Shown here piece by piece: positions 1 through 5,132 of a stretch of DNA of 5,132 nucleotides. The position numbers were made by a program, and so were the translations under genes. Origin of the DNA: Oscillospiraceae bacterium (lineage in GTDB: Bacteria; Bacillota; Clostridia; Oscillospirales; Ruminococcaceae); contig JAGBFZ010000315.1 of assembly GCA_018110855.1 (NCBI GenBank), positions 1 to 5,132 on the forward strand. The letters run 5' to 3'. Numbering within the stretch: position 1 is the stretch's first letter; every line of letters begins with the position of its first letter. Under the pieces are notes generated by a model. The model did no database searches. It was not told the DNA's origin and saw only the letters and a program-made list of their open reading frames with translations.

Positions 1-2498
1 ATACAAGGCAGTCCGAGCTGGGCTGCTCCCGCTGTGCCGAGTGTGACAGACACGGCGCTGAGCTTACTCTTGAGGGAGGCAAAGCCTGCTCATATTTCTG
101 CCATGCGGGGCTGGTGGATTTTGCCGCTCCCATTATGGCTAACGGTCAGATGATCGGAAGCTTTATCGGCGGTCAGGTCCTCACCGTCCCCCCTAATTTC
201 GAAAAATTCCGCAGGATCGCCGCTGAGCTGGGCATTGACCCCGAGGAATACGTCAGGGCGGTAAAACGAGTTCCTGTGGTGAGCAAGGAAACTGTTGACA
301 AAGCCGCAAAATCACTTTGCGTTATCGCAAACGTTCTTTCAGATATTGCTTACAAAAGCCACACTCTTTACGAGAGCAACCGTGAGATCGAAAAGGCTTC
401 CAACATGAAGAGCGATTTCCTCGCAAACATGAGCCATGAGATACGCACCCCCATGAACGCTGTTCTCGGCATGGTGGACCTTGCTCTCAGAGAGGAAATG
501 TCCCCTGCGGCAAGAGGCTTTTTAAATCAGATCAAGGTCTCAAGCAAGAATCTTCTCGTTATCATCAACGATATCCTCGATTTTTCAAAGATCGAATCGG
601 GCAAGATGGAGATCATCTGCGAGAATTACGAATTCTATGCTGTTATCAACGATATTGCGAACATTATTAATAACCGTATCGCTAACAAGGATATTGAGTT
701 TACCATGGATATCTCACCCGATATCCCCAAAAAGCTTTACGGCGATAATTCAAGGCTTCATCAGATTCTTATCAATCTGATGAACAATGCCGTTAAATTC
801 ACCCACCACGGCGAGGTGCATCTGAAGATCAGCGGCGAGGTAAAGGAAGAGGACGAGATACTGCTGAAGATCGAGGTCAGGGACACAGGCATCGGCATAA
901 AAAAGCAGGATATGAAAATGCTTTTCAACTCCTTCCAGCAGGTTGACAGTAAGCGCAACCGAAACGTTGAGGGCACAGGTCTGGGTCTTGCCATCTGTCA
1001 TCAGCTTCTGGAGCTTATGGGCGGAAATATCCGTGTTGAGAGCGAATATGAGAAGGGTACTACCTTTTTCGTGGAGCTGCCTCAGAAGATCGTCAACACT
1101 ATGCCCGAATTTCCGCTCCCCGACAAGAAGCTCAGGGTAGCTGTCCGCTCCGACAACGAATATTTCAAGCGTCAGCTCAACATTGATCTTGAAAGAATAG
1201 GTGCGGAGTTTGTTGATTTTGATTTTGACGATTCACTGGAAGCTTTGAGACCCGATTATCTCATTGTGGAGCAGTCTCTTATCCCCGAATCCCAGATAGA
1301 TTACATCAATTCCCACAAGGATATGATGTGCATTGCCGTTACCGATTACGCAAGTCAGTCGGCTGTTATGCTGCCCGACCAGAAGGTCATCAAAAAGCCC
1401 GTTTTTGCCCTGGGGCTTTACAACGCAATGGGTATCAGCAATATCAATCTCAATGACGCTGCTTCCAAAGCGGACGCATTTACCTTCACCGCTCCCGACG
1501 CTCACATTCTTATCGTTGATGACAACACCATCAATCTTGCGGTGGCAAAGGGTCTCCTTGAGCCTTTGAAAATGCAGGTGGATACCGCTTCAAGCGCTGC
1601 GGAGGCTATTGAGAAGCTCAAGCAGGATATGTACGACCTTATTTTCATGGATCACATGATGCCCGAGGTGGATGGCGTTGAGGCAACGAGAATTATCCGC
1701 AGACTTATGCCCGATTACAATGGCGTTCCCATCATCGCTCTGACCGCAAACGCTGTCAGCGGCGCAAGAGAGATGTTCCTTGAGGAGGGCATGGACGATT
1801 TTGTTGCCAAGCCCATTGAAATAAAGGAGATCACAGCGAAGCTCAGAAAATGGCTTCCCACTAAGAAGATCATTCATGAGACTGCTGCCAAAACCGAGAA
1901 TAAAGAGATCGTTATTAACATTCCAGGTCTTGAAACACAGCAGGCTGTTCAAAGGCTGGGCAGTTCCGCTCTTTATATGACTGTGCTGAAGGAATACTAC
2001 AAGGCTATTGCTGCTAAGTCGGAGGTCATTGAAAATCATTTTGACGCTGAAAGATGGCGTGATTACACCATTGAAGTCCATTCTCTGAAAAGCACCTCAA
2101 GACAGATCGGTGCCACAGCTCTTGCAGAGCTTGCCGCAGAGCTTGAAAAGGCGGGTAACGAGGGCAACATTGCTCTTATCCGTGAAAAGACCGAGGATAT
2201 GCTCAGGAAGTATTACTCGATGAAGGCTCTCCTGAGTCCCATTTTCCCCGAGGAGGAGGAAAAGAAGGGACGGCGTTCTGCGGAGATGGACGATATTATC
2301 GGTATGCTTGACAAAATGCAGGAGGCTCTTGATAATTTCGACTCTCTTATGATCGACGAGGTTATTGAAGAAATGTCGGGATTTGATTACTCCGAGGAGC
2401 AGAAAAACTGCTTTGACGCTCTCAAACAGGCTGCGGAGATAAGCGATATCGACAGCTGTGCCGAAACTGCCGCTAAATGGCGGGAAATGCTTGGATAA
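1..2498 (+). CDS. PocR-domain hybrid sensor histidine kinase with degenerate and true receivers plus HPt (5' partial)
   Basis: Cytoplasmic multistep-phosphorelay kinase lacking its N-terminus. The reading frame (first full codon at 3) is open to the window edge. The GTG at 114 falls inside the PocR motif CHAGLVDFA, so it is not the start. Seen in order: C-terminal part of a PocR sensory domain (about 3-350, with Cys codons at 24, 33, 42, 87 and 99); a short helical linker with no membrane segment; HisKA with H-box SHEIRTP (His 435-437); HATPase_c with N-box NLMNNAVKF (774-800), DTGIGI (882-899) and EGTGLGLAI (969-995); a degenerate receiver (about 1122-1448) with Glu (1269-1271) where the phospho-Asp is expected; a full receiver with ILIVDDN (from 1506), phospho-Asp 1650-1652, Thr 1743-1745 and Lys 1809-1811; HPt with HSLKS (His 2079-2081); and an acidic helical tail (about 2250-2495). 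Family knowledge: PocR domains are thought to bind small hydrocarbon-derived ligands. The likely relay is His to Asp to HPt His, then to an unseen regulator. The ligand and output are unknown. Confidence 0.95.
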   Translation, partial: TRQSELGCSRCAECDRHGAELTLEGGKACSYFCHAGLVDFAAPIMANGQMIGSFIGGQVLTVPPNFEKFRRIAAELGIDPEEYVRAVKRVPVVSKETVDKAAKSLCVIANVLSDIAYKSHTLYESNREIEKASNMKSDFLANMSHEIRTPMNAVLGMVDLALREEMSPAARGFLNQIKVSSKNLLVIINDILDFSKIESGKMEIICENYEFYAVINDIANIINNRIANKDIEFTMDISPDIPKKLYGDNSRLHQILINLMNNAVKFTHHGEVHLKISGEVKEEDEILLKIEVRDTGIGIKKQDMKMLFNSFQQVDSKRNRNVEGTGLGLAICHQLLELMGGNIRVESEYEKGTTFFVELPQKIVNTMPEFPLPDKKLRVAVRSDNEYFKRQLNIDLERIGAEFVDFDFDDSLEALRPDYLIVEQSLIPESQIDYINSHKDMMCIAVTDYASQSAVMLPDQKVIKKPVFALGLYNAMGISNINLNDAASKADAFTFTAPDAHILIVDDNTINLAVAKGLLEPLKMQVDTASSAAEAIEKLKQDMYDLIFMDHMMPEVDGVEATRIIRRLMPDYNGVPIIALTANAVSGAREMFLEEGMDDFVAKPIEIKEITAKLRKWLPTKKIIHETAAKTENKEIVINIPGLETQQAVQRLGSSALYMTVLKEYYKAIAAKSEVIENHFDAERWRDYTIEVHSLKSTSRQIGATALAELAAELEKAGNEGNIALIREKTEDMLRKYYSMKALLSPIFPEEEEKKGRRSAEMDDIIGMLDKMQEALDNFDSLMIDEVIEEMSGFDYSEEQKNCFDALKQAAEISDIDSCAETAAKWREMLG

Positions 2499-2511
2499 AA
2501 TACAACAAACG

Positions 2512-2544
2512 AAAAGGGAGGATGTGTGCCATGTCCTCCCTTTT
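2512..2544. terminator. Bidirectional rho-independent terminator between convergent genes
   Basis: A perfect 11-bp inverted repeat pairs AAAAGGGAGGA (2512-2522) with TCCTCCCTTTT (2534-2544) around an 11-nt loop. It lies 13 bases after the kinase stop and 8 bases beyond the stop of the leftward wall-protein gene. The A-run on one side and T-run on the other give each strand a short T tract after the GC-rich stem, so it should work in both directions. The T tracts are only four bases, so efficiency is inferred. Confidence 0.85.
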
Positions 2545-2552
2545 AATAATAA

Positions 2553-3377
2553 TTAGTCCCCGACTGTAATTTTTAGTTTGACATATGCGCTTGAATTTGC
2601 GGTGGATTTAATGGTAACATATGCCGTACCCTTCTTTTTTGCTTCTATCATTCCCTTGCTGTCTATGTAAACGACCGAGGGAGAGCTGCTGCTGAAGGTC
2701 ACGTCCGTACAATTTGTTGTTATGGGACGGAAACCATAGCTGATCTTGAATTTTGCTCCGTTTGAAATTGTAAATTCCGTATGGGTGACAGTTATCTCCT
2801 CGGGAATGATCTTTTCTTCATTTTCTTCAGTAACAGCAGCTGTGATGATTTCGGTGCCGCTTTCGGCGTACTTCAAGCTGTCCGTTTTCACCCTGCCGTT
2901 TTTGTCAAATTTAAACTTTTCTCCGTTAATGACAACGGTTTTGTTTACAGCTCTCTTGCCGTTTGTTCCGTAATAATAATCGTCCTGCCAGCCTGTCAGC
3001 ATAACGCCTTCATCGTCAAAGCAGTAGTAGTCCCTGCCGATCTTAACGGTGCCTGTCTGCATAATGCCCTTGTCTGAAAAATAATATTTGCCTGACTTGA
3101 GCTTCAGCCAGCCTGTCCGCATAGAACCATCGGAATTGAAATAATATTTTTTCCCCGATTTCGTTGTCATCCAGCCCGTTTTCATTATGCCCTTGCTGTT
3201 AAAATAATAGGTCTTGCCGTCGATCTCCTGCATTCCCGAAACAGCCTTGCCGCTGTCATCTATGTAGGTCATGCCGTTTTCTGTTTCCTTCCACTCTGCC
3301 GCACAGCAGACTGCGGAAAATGAAAAAACTGCCGCTGCAGCGACACAAAACACACCTATTCTCTTGATTGCCTTCAT
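2553..3377 (-). CDS. Secreted cell-wall/glucan-binding repeat protein with C-terminal Big2-like Ig domain
   Basis: A 274-residue exported surface protein with no visible enzyme domain. Residues 1-27 form a signal peptide: MKAIKR, a hydrophobic core, and likely cleavage after CCAA. No proper lipobox is present (FSAVC has Val at -1), so a lipoprotein is unlikely. Residues about 29-166 hold roughly seven 20-residue repeats of the choline-binding/CW_binding type, with cores such as GKTYYFNSKGIMKTGW, GKKYYFNSDGSMRTGW and GKYYFSDKGIMQTG. The sixth is shortened and the seventh (NGEKFKFDKNGRVKTD) diverges. A Glu/Thr-rich linker leads to a Big2-like fold (about 195-274) with SSSSPSVVYIDSKGMIEAKKKGTA. 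Family knowledge: such repeats bind choline on teichoic acids or glucans; which applies here cannot be told. ATG at 3377 is chosen for its Shine-Dalgarno GGGAG and the signal peptide directly after it. The gene is transcribed alone, divergent from the phosphofructokinase gene and convergent with the kinase. Confidence 0.9.
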   Translation of the reverse strand: MKAIKRIGVFCVAAAAVFSFSAVCCAAEWKETENGMTYIDDSGKAVSGMQEIDGKTYYFNSKGIMKTGWMTTKSGKKYYFNSDGSMRTGWLKLKSGKYYFSDKGIMQTGTVKIGRDYYCFDDEGVMLTGWQDDYYYGTNGKRAVNKTVVINGEKFKFDKNGRVKTDSLKYAESGTEIITAAVTEENEEKIIPEEITVTHTEFTISNGAKFKISYGFRPITTNCTDVTFSSSSPSVVYIDSKGMIEAKKKGTAYVTIKSTANSSAYVKLKITVGD

Positions 3378-3387
3378 AAAAAATCAT

Positions 3388-3392
3388 CTCCC
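3388..3392 (-). promoter_or_regulatory. Shine-Dalgarno for the wall-binding protein
   Basis: The minus strand reads GGGAG ten bases before the ATG at 3377. An ATG just after it (3387-3385) is out of frame with the protein, so the ATG at 3377 is the supported start. Spacing is slightly long but within the normal range for Firmicutes. Confidence 0.7.
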
Positions 3393-3418
3393 GAAAATTC
3401 GGATCATCTGATATGATC
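3391..3418 (-). repeat. Two small inverted repeats in the wall-protein leader
   Basis: CCGAA-AA-TTCGG (3391-3402) adjoins GATCAT-N5-ATGATC (3402-3418). Both lie between the predicted transcription start (near 3425) and the start codon. The first overlaps the edge of the Shine-Dalgarno, so it could act as an operator or as leader RNA structure. The arms are short (5 and 6 bp), so function is uncertain. Confidence 0.4.
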
Positions 3419-3431
3419 TTGTTATGTATTG

Positions 3432-3460
3432 ATTATACAACTGTTTTAATCAATTGTCAA
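3432..3460 (-). promoter_or_regulatory. Perfect-consensus housekeeping promoter for the wall-binding protein
   Basis: On the minus strand the -35 is TTGACA (3460-3455) and the -10 is TATAAT (3437-3432), with an exact 17-base spacer. This is a full match to the sigma-70/sigma-A consensus. Predicted transcription start is near 3425, giving a leader of about 48 bases. An inverted repeat TGTAT-N5-ATACA (3425-3439) overlaps the -10, and a second TTGACA lies 23 bp upstream (3483-3478); either could be a regulator site. Strong constitutive or repressor-controlled expression is inferred. Confidence 0.85.
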
Positions 3461-3494
3461 TAGCAGTTTAAGCAAGTTGTCAATCAATGTATTG
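3454..3494. repeat. Direct repeats at and upstream of the wall-protein promoter
   Basis: TTGTCAAT occurs at 3454-3461, covering the -35, and again at 3477-3484, a 23-bp period. ATGTATTG occurs at 3424-3431, beside the -10, and at 3487-3494, 63 bp apart (about six helical turns). The regular spacing suggests possible transcription-factor sites, but AT-rich spacers give such matches by chance fairly often. Confidence 0.35.
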
Positions 3495-3512
3495 TTCTTA
3501 CAAAAATGAAAT

Positions 3513-3552
3513 CCTTTTCACTTATTTACTGTGAAAAAGCTACACCTTTTCA
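3513..3552. repeat. Operator-like inverted and direct repeats overlapping a phosphofructokinase promoter
   Basis: TTTTCAC (3515-3521) and GTGAAAA (3531-3537) form a perfect 7-bp inverted repeat with a 9-bp spacer. CCTTTTCA also repeats directly at 3513-3520 and 3545-3552, 32 bp apart (about three helical turns). The right arm coincides with the putative -35 and the second direct copy lies in the promoter spacer. That placement suits a repressor or other DNA-binding regulator; the factor is unknown. Confidence 0.45.
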
Positions 3553-3559
3553 GCATAAT
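3531..3559 (+). promoter_or_regulatory. Candidate promoter for phosphofructokinase
   Basis: GTGAAA (3531-3536; four of six -35 matches), a 17-base spacer, then CATAAT (3554-3559; five of six -10 matches). It would start RNA near 3566 and give a leader of about 106 bases containing the inverted repeats at 3615-3653. A second candidate is listed separately; the sequence alone does not decide which is used. Confidence 0.5.
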
Positions 3560-3608
3560 ACAAAAAAATTATCGTGAAGTCTGCATATAGCATTATTTGC
3601 TCTGTATG

Positions 3609-3617
3609 TGCTAAAAT
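3609..3617 (+). promoter_or_regulatory. Alternative extended -10 promoter for phosphofructokinase
   Basis: TGCTAAAAT carries the extended -10 TG at the right place before TAAAAT (five of six matches). No good -35 lies 16-18 bases upstream, which extended -10 promoters can tolerate. Transcription would start near 3624, leaving a leader of about 49 bases. Confidence 0.35.
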
Positions 3618-3653
3618 AAGTATAGATAAGCAAATCTGCCGATACTTATTGGC
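3615..3653 (+). repeat. Alternative hairpins in the phosphofructokinase leader
   Basis: AATAAGTAT (3615-3623) is a perfect 9-bp inverted match to ATACTTATT (3642-3650) across 18 bases. A competing hairpin pairs GCCGAT (3638-3643) with ATTGGC (3648-3653) around loop ACTT, with one G-U pair. It ends six bases before the ribosome-binding site. The two share bases, so only one can form at a time. It could be an operator or a leader RNA switch; function is unproven. Confidence 0.45.
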
Positions 3654-3658
3654 AAAAA

Positions 3659-3665
3659 AGGACGG
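3659..3665 (+). promoter_or_regulatory. Shine-Dalgarno deciding the phosphofructokinase start
   Basis: AGGACGG precedes the ATG at 3673 by seven bases from its last G (ten from AGGA). The longer open frame from GTG at 3574 has no ribosome site and adds 33 residues not expected before the family's N-terminal nucleotide-fold strand, so 3673 is preferred. Confidence 0.7.
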
Positions 3666-3672
3666 TAACAAT

Positions 3673-4902
3673 ATGTATAATATCGCAGCAGCCCAGTCGG
3701 GAGGACCAACCTCCGCCATCAATGCCTCTCTTGCAGGAATTTTCCGCAGAGCCTCCCAAAACCCCGAGATAGGGAAGATATACGGCTCTATTAATGGCAT
3801 TGAGGGAATGATAAACGGCAATCTGGTTCCTCTTGACAGTATCCTCACCTCCGACCATGACATTGAGCTTCTTAAAAAGACCCCCTCCACAGTTCTCGGC
3901 TCCTGCCGCTACAAGCTGGCAGAATACGATCCCAACGACAGCCGCACCGAGGCTGAATATATGAGGATAATCAACACCTTTGAGGAATATGACATAAAGG
4001 CATTTTTCTACATCGGCGGCAATGACTCCATGGACACCGTTATGAAGCTTGACCGATACTGCAAGGCTGTAGGCAAGGATATTAAGATAATCGGCGTTCC
4101 CAAGACCATTGACAACGATCTTCCCGAGACCGACCACACCCCCGGCTTCGGCTCTGCTGCAAAATACGTTGCCACCACTCTTCAGGAGATAATCAGAGAC
4201 AGCCGCGTTTACAGTATTCAGTCGATCACCATCGTTGAAATAATGGGCAGAAATGCAGGCTGGCTCACCGCCTCCTCCTGCGTTCTGAGGGCAAACGGAG
4301 AGCCTGCTCCCCACCTTATCTATCTTCCCGAGGCGTTTCCTGACGGCTTTGATATGGAGCGTTTTCTCGGTGAAGTGGAGCGCATGATGAAGCGTTACAG
4401 GGCGGTTATCATCGCTGTTTCCGAGGGTATCGTGCCCACCGACAGGCAGTATGTGAAAACAGGAGCAGATGCCTTCGGTCACACGGATAATTCGGGTGTT
4501 GCGAAATATTTAGAGCACCGCTGCGCCGAGAGATTCGGCTGCAAGGTACGTTCCATCGAGCTTAACGTTATGCAGAGATGCAGCTCTCATATCGCTTCAA
4601 AAACCGATATTGACGAATCCGAAAAAATAGGCTCCGCTGCGGTGGACTGCGCTCTTGCGGGAAACAGCGGCAGAATGATGGGCTTCAGAAGAATAAGCAA
4701 CGAGCCATACCGTGTTGAGATAGTATCATTTGACGTTGAGCAGGCTGCAAACAAGGAGAAATATCTCCCCGCAGAATGGATAACCGATGACAAGTGCGAT
4801 GTTACCCCCGACGCTCTGAATTATTTCCTGCCCCTTATTCAGGGAGAGGTCACAACGGAATACAGAAACGGTATTCCTGTTCATTTCCGTCTGAATCAGT
4901 AA
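3673..4902 (+). CDS. pfp: Pyrophosphate-dependent 6-phosphofructokinase
   Basis: Cytosolic glycolytic enzyme that phosphorylates fructose 6-phosphate to fructose 1,6-bisphosphate, very likely using pyrophosphate and therefore reversible. The 409 residues cover a full single-chain member. Motifs seen: AQSGGPT at 7-13 for the phosphoryl donor; GGNDS at 115-119, with Asp118 where ATP enzymes have Gly; PKTIDND at 143-149, with Lys144 where ATP enzymes have Gly and Asp147 as the probable catalytic base; MGRNAGW at 191-197 and SEGIV at 250-254 for sugar phosphate; and QRCSSHIAS at 301-309, matching the QRGG-type substrate loop. Family knowledge: Asp and Lys at those two positions mark PPi-dependent enzymes (group often called Pfp B2). 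Asn replaces the first Asp of the usual GGD motif, which occurs in this branch. Start chosen at 3673 for its ribosome site. It is transcribed alone, divergent from the wall-protein gene. PPi use is inferred, not measured. Confidence 0.93.
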   Translation: MYNIAAAQSGGPTSAINASLAGIFRRASQNPEIGKIYGSINGIEGMINGNLVPLDSILTSDHDIELLKKTPSTVLGSCRYKLAEYDPNDSRTEAEYMRIINTFEEYDIKAFFYIGGNDSMDTVMKLDRYCKAVGKDIKIIGVPKTIDNDLPETDHTPGFGSAAKYVATTLQEIIRDSRVYSIQSITIVEIMGRNAGWLTASSCVLRANGEPAPHLIYLPEAFPDGFDMERFLGEVERMMKRYRAVIIAVSEGIVPTDRQYVKTGADAFGHTDNSGVAKYLEHRCAERFGCKVRSIELNVMQRCSSHIASKTDIDESEKIGSAAVDCALAGNSGRMMGFRRISNEPYRVEIVSFDVEQAANKEKYLPAEWITDDKCDVTPDALNYFLPLIQGEVTTEYRNGIPVHFRLNQ

Positions 4903-4918
4903 GCGGGGGACGCCCCGC
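4903..4918 (+). repeat. GC-rich hairpin immediately after the phosphofructokinase stop
   Basis: GCGGGG (4903-4908) pairs perfectly with CCCCGC (4913-4918) around GACG, starting on the first base after TAA. No T tract follows, so it is not a standard intrinsic terminator. It may protect the mRNA 3' end, pause polymerase, or mark the edge of a repeat. A smaller GCGA-GG-TCGC repeat follows at 4920-4929. Confidence 0.55.
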
Positions 4919-4980
4919 GGCGAGGTCGCGTTGTTAGTTTACGCAGGTTGGTAAGTTTTGTCACCGCGCCGATAGATTTT

Positions 4981-5012
4981 GTAACAGCCCGACAAACCTG
5001 TTACTGTTTGTC
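4981..5012. repeat. Interleaved 7-bp inverted repeats (pseudoknot topology)
   Basis: GTAACAG (4981-4987) pairs with CTGTTAC (4998-5004), while GACAAAC (4991-4997), inside that loop, pairs with GTTTGTC (5006-5012). Both matches are perfect and they interleave as A-B-A'-B'. A one-base second loop (5005) is too short to cross a full 7-bp stem, so the helices are probably alternatives or partly formed. It could be a structured RNA or a double protein-binding site. Confidence 0.6.
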
Positions 5013-5041
5013 AAGCCTTTTAAGAAAAAATTGAAAAGAAA

Positions 5042-5056
5042 TTTTGTTCAACAAAA
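5042..5056. repeat. 15-base palindrome TTTTGTTCAACAAAA
   Basis: TTTTGTT (5042-5048) and AACAAAA (5050-5056) mirror each other around a single C. The loop is too small for the whole stem to form in RNA, so a dimeric DNA-binding site is more natural. No adjacent promoter is evident. Confidence 0.4.
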
Positions 5057-5069
5057 GGGCATAACAACA

Positions 5070-5099
5070 AAGCCGATAAAAAGAAAATTTTTTCGGCTT
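5070..5099 (-). terminator. Terminator-like hairpin, best fitting a leftward transcript
   Basis: AAGCCGA (5070-5076) pairs with TCGGCTT (5093-5099), continued by A5 (5078-5082) with T5 (5088-5092), leaving one bulged T and a GAAAA loop. On the minus strand the stem is followed by the T-rich TTTGTTGTT. On the plus strand the tail GCTTCTG is poor. It may end a leftward gene lying right of the window; a TAA on the minus strand at 5131-5129 would fit but is unproven. It could also serve phosphofructokinase weakly. Confidence 0.45.
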
Positions 5100-5132
5100 G
5101 CTTCTGATATATGAAGAGCTTTGTGAGATTAG

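Larger units (their letters stand above)
4903..5132. other. Structured noncoding region after phosphofructokinase
   Basis: 230 bases with no convincing gene. Composition shifts from very GC-rich (4903-4930) to AT-rich (5015-5095). It contains the GC hairpin, interleaved repeats (4981-5012), a palindrome (5042-5056) and a terminal hairpin (5070-5099). An ATG at 5111 opens seven codons to the window edge but lacks a ribosome site, so it is not called. Confidence 0.5.

Noticed and set aside
114..116. GTG as start of the kinase
   Set aside because: The frame is open upstream and codons 3-113 encode conserved-looking PocR sequence (CSRCAECDRHG and YFCHAGL), so the start lies left of the window.
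1590..2081. 163-codon antisense open frame within the kinase receiver/HPt region
   Set aside because: Overlaps well-defined receiver and HPt motifs on the plus strand and encodes nothing recognisable.
3066..3319. Nucleotide tandem repeats or CRISPR-like array in the wall-protein gene
   Set aside because: The periodicity of about 60 bases reflects diverged 20-residue protein repeats in one open frame; repeat units are not identical and lack unique spacers.
3391..3421. Terminator for the wall-protein leader
   Set aside because: The inverted repeats are short and no T tract follows on the minus strand, so attenuation by intrinsic termination is not supported.
3574..3672. N-terminal extension of phosphofructokinase from GTG
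   Set aside because: No ribosome site before it, residues unlike the family, and it would overlap promoter and inverted-repeat signals; ATG at 3673 is better supported.
3646..4482. 278-codon open frame antisense to phosphofructokinase
   Set aside because: It lies inside a strongly conserved enzyme gene, has no recognisable domain or ribosome site, and is explained by codon bias of the sense strand.
5111..5132. Start of a rightward gene at ATG 5111
   Set aside because: Only seven codons are visible, with no Shine-Dalgarno before it.

Overview
The window looks like chromosomal DNA of a gut or rumen Clostridia, most likely Ruminococcus or a close Oscillospiraceae relative. This is inferred from the gene set: a PocR-type soluble hybrid histidine kinase, a secreted protein with choline-binding-type cell-wall repeats, and a single-chain pyrophosphate-type phosphofructokinase. 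AT-rich spacers with sigma-70/sigma-A-like promoters and moderate-GC genes fit the same group. No rRNA, tRNA, CRISPR array, transposase or phage gene is visible.

Layout. Positions 1-2498 (+) hold the 3' part of a large hybrid sensor kinase. Its order is PocR sensory domain, HisKA, HATPase_c, degenerate receiver, canonical receiver, HPt and an acidic helical tail. Its 5' end lies outside the window; the frame is open to the first base, and the GTG at 114 lies inside the PocR domain, so it is not the start. A strong hairpin at 2512-2544 separates it from a convergent gene and should terminate both. Positions 2553-3377 (-) encode a 274-residue exported protein: signal peptide, about seven cell-wall/glucan-binding repeats, and a C-terminal Big2-like Ig fold. 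Its promoter is a perfect consensus (TTGACA, 17 bp, TATAAT) at 3432-3460. The 295-bp divergent spacer 3378-3672 also carries candidate promoters and several inverted repeats for the rightward gene. Positions 3673-4902 (+) encode a 409-residue 6-phosphofructokinase whose GGNDS and PKTIDND motifs mark it as PPi-dependent.

The last 230 bp (4903-5132) have no convincing gene but are dense in structure: a GC-rich hairpin directly after the stop codon, two interleaved 7-bp inverted repeats with pseudoknot topology, a 15-base palindrome, and a 12-bp AT-rich hairpin that better fits termination of a leftward transcript.

How the genes relate. They do not form one operon: kinase and wall protein converge, wall protein and phosphofructokinase diverge. 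One can infer sensing of a small metabolite (kinase), surface attachment (wall protein) and glycolytic flux (phosphofructokinase), but nothing here shows direct cooperation. I found no clearly new multigene system. The most unusual signals are the noncoding structures around the phosphofructokinase gene and the glutamate in place of the phospho-acceptor in the kinase's first receiver-like domain.
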